Shown here: in pieces, positions 44,249 to 55,736 of the stretch
Layout of the letters: each line of letters begins with the position of its first letter
Numbering within the stretch: position 1 is the first letter of the stretch
Origin: Adiantum capillus-veneris
Taxonomy: Eukaryota > Streptophyta > Polypodiopsida > Polypodiales > Pteridaceae
Direction of reading: 5' to 3'
Length of the DNA: 64,000 bases
Assembly: GCA_014529385.2 (NCBI GenBank)
Contig: CM043966.1
Location: 99,934,587-99,998,586 of the forward strand
The notes under the pieces: generated by a model
What the model saw: the letters and a program-made list of their open reading frames with translations, nothing else
Databases searched by the model: none
What the model was told of the DNA's origin: nothing
Translations under genes and position numbers: made by a program

Positions 44249-45840
44249 TGTCATAATAATCAATATCTAATTCTCCTAAATGATTTTCTCATATTAAATT
44301 GATCATTTAATGTGGGGAAGTGCCAGGGGAGAAAAAGCTAGAATATTGGTTAAGCTAGCAGACCGGCCACAGTAGGGATCCAAAGGAGGGAAAATAGGGA
44401 TCCAAAGGGGGGGCCATCTGCAAAAGAGCCATGTGCAACAATGGGCTAAAAAGACCCTAAGGTTCAGTCCATTAAGACTTCCAAAGTGCTAAGGTTCCAA
44501 AATTCAAAGGTTGTGTCCAAAAGGTCAACCCTAGGGAAAATTGGATACTTTGTGTGTGCCCTAAAATTCTTTGCACATCCCTACATGGGAGGGGGAAAGC
44601 CCTAAAGGTAGGGGATGAGAGAGAAAGCCACACACACACACACACACAGGCTCCCTTTACACAAAGGGAATGAGGGACACATGTCAGCTCCCTAGGCCAG
44701 ATGCCCACAAGGTGTGCCCAATTCCTATTGGAAGACCCTTGAAGTGGACCAATGAGAATTAAGCTAGAGTAAATCTATTTTAATTAATTTAAAAACATTT
44801 AATAAAAGAAACCAATGAGAATTAAGTCTCCTAAAAGACTATTGGGCAGTCTCCCAAGGGGTCCAATGAGCATTCAAAAGCCCAATGGCTTGCCTGATTC
44901 CTATTGGCCAGGAGGCAAAGGGGTCCAATGAGAGTTTAGTTTAATTATTTAATTACCTAAAGCTCTCACAAAAGGGGAAAGGGGGACATATGTCAGAAGG
45001 CTATCACTTATGATGCTTAATTGTAATTGGCTTGACTTGGGGAGGGCCAATGAGGCTTCAGCAAGAGCAATTAGCAAGAGGGCTCGCCCAAGAGAGAGAG
45101 GGGGCTGATTTTTGCAAGGCATTATCACACACACACTCACACAAGCTCATGTGTGAAGAAAGAGAAGACTATCTCTTCCCAAGCTTTAATGGAGAACTCA
45201 TCACCTACTCCAAGCTTGTGAGATAGAAGCCTACATCAACACTCTCTTGGCATGTGGATGCAAATCCAACCAAGAGCCAAGCTTCAATGCATGCTCATCT
45301 TCTCTACCAAGCTAATTACTAAGCTAAGCTATGCTAATATGAGTGATTATGTGAGGAGATGTACATCTTTCTCGTAAGATACTCCTTCTTCCTCTCAATC
45401 TACTCTCATACCCTGCTAGCTCTCACCATCCTCGAAGGTGTGTGAGGTCTTGGGTCTGAGAACATGGATAATTCAAGTTGTGTTTGTTAAGTGTTTTGCT
45501 TAGTGCATGAAGTTTCCATCTTCATTGCATTAGCTAGTCTTGAAGGAACACAAATAATTGTATTGTACAATGTCTCTCTTGATGGGAGAAACCATAATAC
45601 AAAGCCTTTTGGAGGGGGGACCGGCTCCATGAAAATCCGGTCCTCAACTGTTGTCAATAGCTTAATTGCTCTATCTTTTGAAAGTATTGTCGATGCTATC
45701 TAACTAGGTGTTATGATTTTTGTTGCTCTCTCCACCCAAGCACTCTTGTAATTCTCATTAAGAATCTATTCTAATGAAATGCCCACTATGTTCATGCTAA
45801 TTTCCGCTACACATAAGTTATTAGGCCATTAAATGTTACA
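44249..45840 (+). repeat. 5' LTR of element D
   Basis: TGTCATAATAATC ... AATGTTACA, 1592 bp. It contains a (CA)n run at ~44631-44648 and five CCAATGAG boxes. Short open frames in it are not supported as genes. Confidence 0.95.
44749..45054 (+). promoter_or_regulatory. Cluster of CCAATGAG boxes in the D LTR
   Basis: CCAATGAG at 44749, 44812, 44863, 44925 and 45047, with inverted CTATTGG words between. The cluster is kept in the 3' LTR. CCAAT boxes are NF-Y sites in plants, so this may be the LTR enhancer or promoter; that is inference. Confidence 0.45.
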
Positions 45841-45841
45841 T

Positions 45842-45853
45842 TGGTATCAGAGC
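45842..45853 (+). promoter_or_regulatory. Primer binding site, initiator Met tRNA
   Basis: TGGTATCAGAGC, one base after the LTR end. This is the standard complement to the 3' end of plant tRNA-iMet. Confidence 0.95.
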
Positions 45854-46257
45854 TCAAGGTTTCTCTTTTCTTGCTCAAGAAGGGAGGTCCTCAAGCTAGC
45901 TACAAATGGTTGGTATTATTAATTGCCTGTGAGTAAGTAGAATAGGGATTTTTCAGCCTTGCAGTGCGCCTGCCTTTGTGCAGTTAACGGGGCATCACTG
46001 TCGAGAGCTATGGTCTTAATAGTGGAGTCCTACGGGGCTTGCCTACGGCTTAACCATTACTGAGCTATTAGAAGGTTGACAGGAGCCGGTGTTGTTTTGG
46101 TGTCGAAAGACCCTCTCTTCTATTCCTTGCAATTAATGGTATTCGAGCCGCGGGTACAGTAGCTTGAGTGCTTTTTCTAAAGGGGTAAAGAGGAGTAGCA
46201 ACTAGGGCTTGAAGTGCCAAAGTACACCTAAAAAGTTTACACCTAAAAGTTGTTAGA

Positions 46258-47949
46258 ATGGCTGACAATAGTAAAGAGAGTGAAATTAATGTTGATAACT
46301 TTGATTTTGCTCATGAACAAGCTACTAATGATGCTTCAATGCTTGTTAACTATCTTGTTTCTAGGCTTCAACAAGCCATGGGCAATCCATCTCTCCAAAG
46401 TGAAGTGCAATGGCAGCTCCGTGCTCACGGGATTCTCCAAGCTAATCACCATGACGAGAGAACACCTAGGAAGCCTCCTTGTGAGACTACCAAAAGAGGT
46501 CTCTCTCCGATTCGGGAAGAAGAAGAGAATCCTTATGAAGGGCTCAAGAATTTACTTCTTGATGATGTATCTCCTTCCCAAAGGAGAACTCAAGAGCCTC
46601 CACTGAAGGAACAAGAAAGAAGCGAATCTCCCGCCACCTCGGCGGAGATGGCTCCACGAAGACGGCGGGCTAAACGCTCTCCATCACCATCAAAGCGGAG
46701 AAGACCATCACACTCTTCTCCACGCCATAATTCAAAGAGGGATGATAAAAAGCAAGAGAAGAAAAAGGCGACAAAGAGGACACCCTCTTCTTCATCCTCT
46801 TCCTCTTATGAAAGCTATGGTGAAGACGACAAAGATCAAGACAAGAAAAAGGCGAGAAAGAGGTCACCCTCTTCTCCACCTTCTTCAAATTCTTCACCCT
46901 CTGAAGAAAGTGATGGTGCAACCTTTGAACCATCAAAAAGAAGAGGCCATAGGAAATCCTATACCGCATGGAAGAGGTCGTCCAAGTTGAAGAAATTCAA
47001 AGAGGGAGGGAAGAGCATCTCGTTCCTTACCTATGATGGTACCTTTGGTGCCACGGACAAAGTCTTGGCCTTTATCCAGCAATTCAATGCAGCGTTTGGA
47101 GATGAGGGCTTCGCGGAGTCCTCTAAGCTACGTCATGTAGCTATGCACTTTCAAAAGTCCGCCAGACAATGGTGGTCCAGCCTACGAGCCAACAGTGAAG
47201 CTCCACGAACATGGAAAGCTTTAAGAGCTTCCATTATGAAGCAGTTTTTGGCCACCGATGCCAAAGACAAAGTACTCACCGAATGGCGAAGCTTAAAGCT
47301 CTCTCCCAATGAATCCATCCACAAATATGTAGACAAGTTTTGGGACCTACAACTCAAAGCCACTGTCTTCAAAAGGTTGGATTTTGGAGAGCAAAAGCAA
47401 CAATTTTGTGCGGGCTTGACAGAAGAAATGGCGGAGTATGTCAACTCCCAAAGACCACGTACCATATCGGCGGTAATACACCACACTATGGTCGCCTCTC
47501 GAATCAATTTCCAAACGGGGGAAAAAAGAAATAATAAGCCCCCGGAAAATAAGGGTTCCAATGAGCCTAAGGGGAAGGACAATGTCCAAAAGTCTCCTAA
47601 GGGCAACTCCAACAAAGCTAAAGAGAAGGGAGTTTACAAAGGTAAGAATAAACTCTCTCCTGAAGAGCTTGAGCGTTATCGTAAGGATAACCGGTGTTTC
47701 AAGTGCGGCGAACAAGGGCATGCGTACCGCGCTTGTCCCCAAAAGAACAACCGCCAAGATCCTCCTAGAGCTTCCTTGGTTGAAATCCAAGAGGAGGAGA
47801 CTCACCCAACTCACCACAAAGGATCTCCTCTATGCCATGCTTGGGGAAAGGTAAGAGAACATGATGCTTTTATTCTCTTTGACCCTGGTTCTACTCACAA
47901 TTTTATATCTATAGAGTTGGCCACCAAGCTAGGAATACAATCCTACTAG
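46258..47949 (+). pseudogene. Element D gag and start of protease
   Basis: Starts ATGGCTGACAATAG (MADNSKESEINVDNFDF). Residues ~110-240 are rich in Arg, Ser and Lys, residues ~265-420 form the retrotransposon gag domain (LAFIQQFNAAFGDEGF ... ARQWWSSLR ... DKFWDLQLK), and a CCHC knuckle CFKCGEQGHAYRAC lies near 481. Protease begins with ILFDPGSTHNFIS (DPG where DSG or DTG is usual). The frame is cut by TAG at 47947-47949; the protease continues in the same frame. Confidence 0.9.
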
Positions 47950-48423
47950 ATGGGAGATGTCCTACCCGCAGACAGTGCCTTCAAGGGGCAAGAAGCTTCA
48001 GTCACTCCCTTAATCGGGAAATTGAGGCTTCATGTCCAAGGCTATGTGGACAAAGAGGACTTCTTTATCTCTCCTCTCAAGCATGAGGATGTAATCCTAG
48101 GGGCACCATGGTTTGACCGCCTGGCTGCTGATGTTAAATTTCCTGAAAGGAGAATCTCCTTTAAGTTCAGGGAAAAAGACATGTATATAGATGCTAAGGA
48201 AATGGGTAACACCATCCCCATTGTACATACACCAGCTTTCAACAAGTCAATAAAGAGCTCTATTTCCGTGTACATGATTTTTGTTAAAGACTCTCAAAAT
48301 GAACCTAATGCTTTAGCAAAAGAAAATAAAAGCAACCAAAAGGAATTAGAGTTATCCAATTTTCTCAAGGGGTTTCAAGATGTTTTTATTGACGACATCC
48401 CTTGTGAGCTACCTCCTAAATGA
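47950..48423 (+). pseudogene. Element D protease, second half
   Basis: In frame with gag. Contains VILGAPWFDRL, the flap/C-terminal motif of gypsy proteases. It ends at TGA 48421-48423 just after PCELPPK, where an Arg codon (CGA) is expected. Reading continues in the same frame into RT. Confidence 0.85.
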
Positions 48424-51198
48424 GGTAATGATGACCATGCAATTGAACTTCTTCCAGGAAGTTCACCGCCTAATAAACCTCCTTATAGAGTTTCTCAAGC
48501 TCAACAAGAGGAGATTATGCGGCAAGTGCATGAGTTAGTTGAGAAGGGTATGGTTAGGCCAAGCTCATCTCCATTTTGCTCACCTATGCTATTAGTGCAA
48601 AAGAAAGACGGCACATATCGTATGTGTGTCAACTATAGAGCACTAAATAGGATCACTATCAAGAATAGGTTTCCCGTTCCACGGGTAGAAGACCTATTTG
48701 ATAAGCTACAAGGATCGACCTACTTTAGTAGGGTTGACCTAAAAAGTGGCTATCATCAAATAAGGATAGTTGATCAAGACATTGTAAAGACCGCATTTCG
48801 TACTACATTTGGTCTTTACGAATACATTGTCATGCCTTTTGGCTTGACCAATGCACCAGCCACATTCAACCGCTTGATGGAGAAGCTGTTCAGGCCTCAT
48901 CGAACCTTCACTGGAGTGTTCTTTGATGATATTATCATCTACTCTAATTCATTGGAGGAACACAAGCAACATCTCCAGGTAATATTTCAAGTTTTGAGAG
49001 AGAATAAACTTTATGTTAATCGAAAGAAAAGTGAATTTTTCTTGCAAGAGATTCAGTATTTAGGTCACATTATCTCTCAAGATGGCATCCAAATGGATCC
49101 ATCCAAGTTAGAGGTAATAAAAGGATGGCCTAAACCAAGGAATCTTCATGAACTAAGAAGCTTTATAGGTATGTGTGCATACTATAGACGCTTCATAGAA
49201 AAGTTCTCACAAATTGCGGGACCATTACATGACCTAACAAAGAAAAGTGTTAGGTATACATGGTCTGCTAAGGAGAACAATGCTTTTGAAAAGCTTAAAG
49301 AAAAGCTTATCTCTCAACCTGTGCTTACACTACCGGATCTCTCAAAACCATTTGAGGTCCAATGTGATGCTTGTGGTGATTGCCTTGGAGCTGTTTTGCT
49401 CCAAGAAGGGCACGCCATAGGCTATGAGAGCCGAAGGCTCGACCCTGTTGAGCAAGCTCTAGGCATATACGAAAAGGAACTCCTTGCAGTTCTACATGCC
49501 TTAGACTCATGGAAGCACTATTTGTTGGGGAGTCCTTTCATTCTGCGAACGGATCACCAAAGTCTTAAGTACTTCATGATGCAGACCAAGCTCTCCGACA
49601 AACAAATGAGGTGGGCAAATTTCCTTTCGCAATTTCATTTTCATATTGCTCACATTGCTGGCAAGCATAATCAAGTAGCCGATGCACTCTCAAGACGGCC
49701 GAGAGTGAATGCGGTTTCCATAGCAACTCACAATGATCTATCTTCAATGATAGATGAGTACGCTATTGCTTCTGACTTTAGAGATGTGATTTTAGCCCTG
49801 GCATTAGGGAAGAAAGAAGAACCATTCACTTTACAAGATGGTTATCTTCTCTATGGCAATAGACTATGCGTCACTAACTCACTACGTGAGAAAGTAATGT
49901 ATGAATCTCATGCTCCACCTTATGCGGGGCATAGAGGCATTCAATCTACCTTAAAGGGAATTGAAACATATTTCTATTGGCCTACCATGAAAGTGAACAT
50001 ACAAGAGTATGTTTCCAAATGTGTGGTATGCCAAAAGACAAAATTTGATAGAGGGAAGCAACTTGGATTGCTTCAACCCTTGCCAATACCTAATTCACCA
50101 TGGGAGAGCATATCCATGGATTTTATCTTTGGATTGCCTAAGTCTATCCATGGGAATACGGGAATATGGACGATAGTAGACAGGTTTAGTAAACAAGCTC
50201 ATTTTATACTTGTCAAAAAGACTATCAAAGCCCATGAAATGGCAACCCTCTTTATTTCACAAATTTTCAAGTACCATGGCTTGCCCATGTCCATAGTGCC
50301 GGATAGAGATCCTAGAATGACCAGCAATTTCTGGAAGGGTCTCTTTGAGAATTTAGGGACAAGGCTAAACTTCTCTTCGGCCTATCATCCACAAACGGAT
50401 GGCCAAAGTGAAATAGCTAACCTAACCATTCTCGATCTACTAAAAGCCTATGTAACGGAAGTAGATCAAAGATCCCAATGGGGGAAGTACTCACCCTTAC
50501 TGGAGTATGCTTACAATAACACTGTACATACTTCCACAGGAAAAGCACCTTTCGAGGTAATTGAGGGAAGATCAAAAAGTCCCTTGCTACTTAAGGTACA
50601 TGGGAAGATCTTCGCTGCAGATGAGTATAGCCGAGACCTACAAGAATCTTTCCAAAAGATTAAGGATGCTATCTCTATCTCACAGCAAAGGCAAAAGGCT
50701 GCTGCTAACAAGCACAGAAGAGCCCAAGCCTTTAAAGAAAACGATTGGGTCTTGTTAAAGTTTCCCAAGGCTCGATTAAGGCACACGACGGGCAAGAATC
50801 CTACGGGCCACCAAAAGTACTATGCTAAACTAGCAAAAAGGTACTATGGTCCCTTCCAGATTCTTAGGCCAATCAACGAGATGGCCTATCAACTCAAGTT
50901 GCCCAATCATTGGCTCATACACAATGCTTTCCATGTGAGCCTATTAAAGCCTTACAAAGGAGAGCCACCTCAAGAACCAACTATTGAAGACCCACCGGAG
51001 ATCGAGGACCAAGAGGAGGTGTTGCAGCCCGAGTCCATTCTCCGACATGAAGACAAGGTATTAAGAGGCGGTAAGACTATCCGACGATATCTTATTAAGT
51101 TTAATAATTATCCTTTTGAAGATGCTAGATGCATGCAAGGCATACAATTAAAGGATAACCTAAACCTTGTCAATGCTTACAATGCTTCCCAAGAGTAA
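48424..51198 (+). pseudogene. Element D RT, RNase H, integrase and chromodomain
   Basis: A long open frame (first ATG 48517). RT: VQKKDGTYRMCVNYRALN, FSRVDLKSGYHQIRI, MPFGLTNAPATFNRLM, active site VFFDDIIIYS. RNase H: FEVQCDACGDCLGAVLL, YEKELLAVLHAL, RTDHQSLKYF, NQVADALSR. Integrase: HHCC finger (H..H ... CVVCQKTK), SMDFIFGLPKS, PDRDPRMTSNFW, YHPQTDGQSEIAN, then a GPY-type end (KRYYGPFQILRPI). The last ~45 residues (ILRHEDKVLRGGK ... YLIKFNNYPFEDARCMQ) are a chromodomain with Cys where the conserved Trp should be. The chromodomain normally steers integration to marked chromatin. Confidence 0.92.
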
Positions 51199-51554
51199 GA
51201 AAATGTACAAAATGTTAAAAATGAACAAATTTTTTGTCTTATAAGACTCTCTTTTTCTTTATTTGTGCACAAAAATGAAGTAGTATGCATGCTTAGATCA
51301 AGTTTGTGGAGACGACGTCTCCCAAACACCAAGTAGAGCTTGTCACTCTACTACGGAAGACTGATAGGACTAATGTGTAGACATGCTTGCGGCAGCCTCA
51401 GGCTCTCAAGCGCCAAATGGACTAGTCATCCATTGTGGAATGATGTCGTAGGGTAACATAGGGATCCTCTACCCGCTAAGAAAAGGACTCATGAATATGC
51501 TTTATCTTCTCTACACCATAGTCGAGGAAGACTATGATTTCAAGAGAGAGGTAA
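51199..51554 (+). other. Element D 3' untranslated region and polypurine tract
   Basis: No ORF. It ends in the purine-rich CAAGAGAGAGGTAA directly before the 3' LTR. Confidence 0.6.
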
Positions 51555-53133
51555 TGCCATAATAATCAATATCTAATTCTCCTAAATGATTTTCTCATAT
51601 TAAATTGATCATTTAATGTGGGGAAGTGCCAGGGGAGAAAAAGCTAGAATATTGGTTAAGCTAGCAGACCGGCCACAGTAGGGATCCAAAGGAGGGAAAA
51701 TAGGGATCCAAAGGGGGGGCCATCTGCAAAAGAGCCTGTGCAAAAATGGGCTAAAAAGACCCTAAGGTTCAGCCCATTAAGACTTCCAAAATGCTAAGGT
51801 TCCAAAATTCAAAGGTTGTGTCCAAAAGGTCAACCCTAGGGAAAATTAGATGCTTTGTGTGTGCCCTAAAAGTCTTTGCACATCCCTACATGGGAGGGGG
51901 CGAGCCCTAAAGGTAGGGGATGAGAGAGAAATCCACACACACACACACACACACAGGCTCCCTTTACACAAAGGGAATGAGGGACACATGTCAGCTCCCT
52001 AGGCCAGATGCCCACAAGGTGTGCCCAATTCCTATTGGAAGACCCTTGAAGTGGACCAATGAGAATTAAACTAGTGTAAATCTATTTTAATTAATTTAAA
52101 AACATTTAATAAAAGAAACCAATGAGAATTAAGTCTCCTAGAAGACTATTGGGCAGTCTCCCAAGGGGTCCAATGAGCATTCAGAAGCCCAATGGCTTGC
52201 CGGATTCCTATTGGCCAGGAGGCAAAGGGGTCCAATGAGAGTTTAGTTTAATTATTTAATTACCTAAAGCTCTCACAAAAGGGGAAAGGGGGACACATGT
52301 CAGAAGGCTATCACTTATGCTGCTTAATTGTAATTGGCTTGACTTGGGGAGGGCCAATGAGGCTTCAGCAAGAGGGCTCGCCCAAGAGAGAGAGGGGACT
52401 GATTTTTGCAAGGAATTATCACACACACACACTCACACAAGCTCATGTGTGAAGAAAGAGAAGACTATCTCTTCCCAAGCTTTAATGGAGAACTCATCAC
52501 CTACTCCAAGCTTGTGAGATAGAAGCCTACATCAACACTCTCTTGGCATGTGGATGCAAATCCAACCAAGAGCCAAGCTTCAATGCATGCTCATCTTCTC
52601 TACCAAGCTAATTACTAAGCTAAGCTATGCTAATATGAGTGATTATGTGAGGAGATGTACATCTTTCTCGTAAGATACTCCTTCTTCCTCTCAATCTACT
52701 CTCATACCCTGCTAGCTCTCACCATCTTCGAAGGTGTGTGAGGTCTTGGGTCTGAGAACGGGGATAATTCAAGTTGTGTTTGTTAAGTGTTTTGCTTAGT
52801 GCATGAAGTTTCCATCTTCATTGCACTAGCTAGTCTTGAAGGAACACAAATAATTGTATTGTACAATGTCTCTCTTCATTGGAAAAAACATAATACAAAG
52901 CCTTTTGGAGAGGGGATCGGCTCCATGAAAATCCGGTCTTCTATTGTCAATAGCTTAATTGCTCTCTCTTTTGAAAGTATTGTCGATGCTATCTAACTAG
53001 GTGTTATGCTTTTTGTTGCTCTCTCCACCCAAGCACTCTTGTAATTCTCATTAGGAATCTATTCTAATGAAATGCCCACTATGTTCATGCTAATTTCCGC
53101 TACACATAAGTTATTAGGCCATTAAATGTTACA
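51555..53133 (+). repeat. 3' LTR of element D
   Basis: TGCCATAATAATC ... AATGTTACA, 1579 bp, nearly identical to the 5' LTR, with small indels (for example a 12-bp deletion near 52370 and a 3-bp loss near 52942). Confidence 0.95.
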
Positions 53134-53138
53134 GCTGA
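53134..53138. repeat. Target site duplication of element D, right
   Basis: GCTGA, identical to 44244-44248; the copia frame is restored when D plus one copy is removed. Confidence 0.9.
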
Positions 53139-54076
53139 TCACTGGACCAAATGAGAGATATATTGCTGAATTTAAGGCTGATTTGAATGCTACTTTCAAG
53201 ATGAAAGATTTGGGGCTGTTGCATCATTATTTGGGTATACAGTTTAAGCAGTGTGATGGTGGTATTGCCTTGTGTCAGAAAAGTTACATAGAGACATTGC
53301 TATGTAAGTTTGGACTTGAGGATTGAAAACCTATTTCCACTCCCATGGAAACAGGTTTGAAGTTGAGTCTACATGATGCTGGTGATCCCGCTGATGTCAC
53401 TCTTTACCAAACTGCTGTTGGCTGCCTCATTTATGTATGCAACACGAGGCCGGATATTCAGTTTGTAGTCTCACAAGTCAGCAGATTTATGCATAGCCCA
53501 AGGTCTAAGCATTGGCAGGTTGTCAAGAGGATTTTCTGCTACCTTAGTGGCACTTTACATCTTGGCTTGTTTTATCCCAAGGGGGGATCATTGCCGCCAG
53601 ACTTACATGCTTTTTCAGACTCAGATTGGGTTGGTTGTTTTGACACGCGAGTGTCCACAAGTGGTTTTTGTTTCATGCTTGGCAATTCATGTATATCATG
53701 GTTGAGCAAGAAGCAACCTACTATGGCCACTTCGAGTTGTGAGGCTGAGTATAGGGCAGTCTTCACAGCTACGGTTGAGTGTGTATGGCTCAGACGCCTT
53801 ATGGCTGATTTGGGTGTTGGACAAGACACTGCCAACACTATCTACACTGACAGTCAGAGCGCATTGGCAGTTGCGAGAAACCCAGTTTTTCATGCTCGCA
53901 CAAAGCACATTGAGGTGCATTACCACTATGTCAGGGAGAGGCTCTCAGCAGGAGAGATCAGCTTGGCTTATGTGCCAACACAGGACAACCTTGCAGATCT
54001 TTTCACAAAGGCATTGTCTTGTGAGAAGCTTGAAGCTTTCCGCAAAGCTTTGGGCTTACTCCCGTTTGTGGACTGA
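53139..54076 (+). pseudogene. Copia RT end and RNase H, right part
   Basis: Continues from 44243: FKMKDLGLLHHYLGIQF, an in-frame TGA at 53324-53326 (probably a former Cys codon), TRPDIQFVVSQVSRFMHSP, then RNase H: FSDSDWVGCFDTRVSTSG, SSCEAEYRAVF, TIYTDSQSALAVARNP, HIEVHYHYVRE, and the end at 54076. Inactive because of the stop and the insertion. Confidence 0.85.
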
Positions 54077-54151
54077 TCCTGTCCTCAAGGCATGGCAATT
54101 CCCTTTACTCATGTGCCAGCTCTCGTTCACCGCATCACTCCAGGGGGGATT

Positions 54152-54389
54152 TGTTACCATATACATGTGGTAGTGATGTGTGTGAACACACTAGGACCGC
54201 CGGGGTATTTTTTCCCTCTTTAGGAGGGTTTTTCCCCCGTGCATTGTATATATGCCCATCACTCTAGGGCTATCTATCTTTCCATTGCACACTAAGTGAA
54301 ACACTCTCTATTGTGTGCCTTGAGCTTCCTTCGTCTTCTCCAAGATGTGTGTGTTTCTCTGCAACCCTAATTCCAATAGGATAGACTCA
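54152..54389 (+). repeat. 3' LTR of the copia element
   Basis: Starts TGTTACCATATACATG after the polypurine tract CCAGGGGGGA. It has a TATA-like TTGTATATATGCCC at ~54245. The right end at ...GACTCA is inferred from where D-family gag homology begins (54390-54395). Confidence 0.6.
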
Positions 54390-55315
54390 TATGGAGGCAA
54401 CTTTAAACTTCGCCATTCGGTGAGGACTTTAGCTTTAGCATCGCTTACAAGGAATTGCTTCATAATGGAGGCTCTTAGATTTTCCACGTTTTGGGAGCTT
54501 CTCCATTAGCCCGAGAGCTAGCCCACCATTGCCTGGCATACTTTTGAAAATGCATAGCTACATGTCATAGCTTTGAGGACTCAGTGAAGCCCTCATCTCC
54601 AAAAGCAGCATCAAACTGTTTGATAAACACTAATACTCTGTCCGTGGCACCAAAGATACCATCATAGGTAAGAAAAGAGATGCTCTTTCCTCCCTCTTTG
54701 AACTTTTGGGCTTATTGGACCTTTTCCAAGCAGCATGAAATCTTCTATGTCCTCTCCTTTGTGATGAAGATGGAGAAGAGGGTGACCTTTTTCTCTCCTT
54801 TTTCTTGTTTGGGTTCTTCTCTTCCCTTTTTGATTTGCGGTGAGGAAGACTATGAGGTGATCTCTTCCCCTTTGTGGGAGTAGGAGATCTTTGTGCTTGT
54901 CGCCTTCGCGGAGCCACATCTTCCATGGAAACATCATGGGATTCACGTCTTTTTCTCTCCTTTGGTGGAGGCTCTTCGTGTAGAGTATGGCCCCTTCTCC
55001 TAGATGGTTGTGCATTTTCAAGTAGCAAATTCCGAAGCTCTTGATATGTGTTTCCACTTCTCTTGCCATAGAGAGTCCTCTTTTGGAAGTCTCTTCAATG
55101 GACTTCTCAGACGCTCTCTCTTCTTGGTGAGTAGGGAGAATCCCATGTGCCTGAAGTTGTTGTTGAACGTCACCTTGTAGAGCAGGGTTTGCCATAGCTT
55201 GTTGATGCCTAGTAACAAGATAGTTCACAAGCATGGGGGTATCATCAATAGCACCTTCACGTGCAAAATCAAAGTTATCAACATTAATCCTACTTTCTTC
55301 ATTATTGTCAGCCAT
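54390..55315 (-). pseudogene. D-family gag, truncated and frameshifted
   Basis: Starts ATG at 55315 (MADNNEESRINVDNFDFA, compare MADNSKESEINVDNFDF in element D). A frameshift near 55000 moves the Arg/Ser-rich part to another frame (54630-55028). Between 54395 and 54630 the capsid-like part is recognisable by nucleotide similarity to 47030-47310. No zinc knuckle remains. Confidence 0.8.
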
Positions 55316-55723
55316 GTTAACAAAATTTGTGTGTTTACTTAGTATATTTTTTGGTAATTCAAAACCTTCGTTGCTACTTTTCTTAGACTTTGAAAATCAG
55401 CAATTAAGCATCTACACCGATGGCTCAAATTTGGTTAATTATAGAGAGTAGTGGATTGAGTCTAACATTGCAAAATTGCCGAGGGATAGCTCCTTTCAGA
55501 ATTCTTATGGCTCAATAATGATAAAGCCATAGGCAAGTCTAAAAAGACTCCATTATTAAGACCAAAGCTCCCGAGGTGTGTAGCATATCCCACATAGTGG
55601 GCTCAATAAAACCGATCGCGATAATAGATCCCAATCCCACTTACCTTAATATAATTAACAAAATTGACCATTAATAGGCTACTTAAGGACCTCTCTTCTT
55701 AAGCAAGAAAAGAGAAACCAATT

Positions 55724-55735
55724 GCTCTGATACCA
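55724..55735 (-). promoter_or_regulatory. Primer binding site, initiator Met tRNA
   Basis: Reverse complement of TGGTATCAGAGC, one base from the LTR boundary at 55737. Confidence 0.9.
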
Positions 55736-55736
55736 A

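Larger units (their letters stand above)
44249..53133 (+). mobile_element. Complete Ty3/gypsy chromovirus D
   Basis: Two nearly identical LTRs (44249-45840 and 51555-53133), a tRNA-iMet primer site, one gag-pol frame with nonsense changes, a polypurine tract, and a perfect 5-bp target duplication GCTGA on each side. All hallmarks of one full-length insertion into the copia element. Confidence 0.95.
43199..54389 (+). mobile_element. Ty1/copia element, 5'-truncated, split by element D
   Basis: Copia polyprotein sequence starts in the C-terminal part of integrase at ~43.2 kb, runs through RT to 44248, is interrupted by element D, resumes at 53134 and ends with RNase H at 54076. Removing D and one GCTGA restores a continuous reading frame through YVDDLL and ITGPNERY. 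A polypurine tract (54141-54150) and a short LTR (54152 to about 54389) follow. Confidence 0.85.

Noticed and set aside
46250-47854. Alternative-frame open stretches overlapping element D gag on both strands
   Set aside because: They are shadows of the Arg/Ser/Lys-rich gag sequence; the gag frame itself has the recognised domains.
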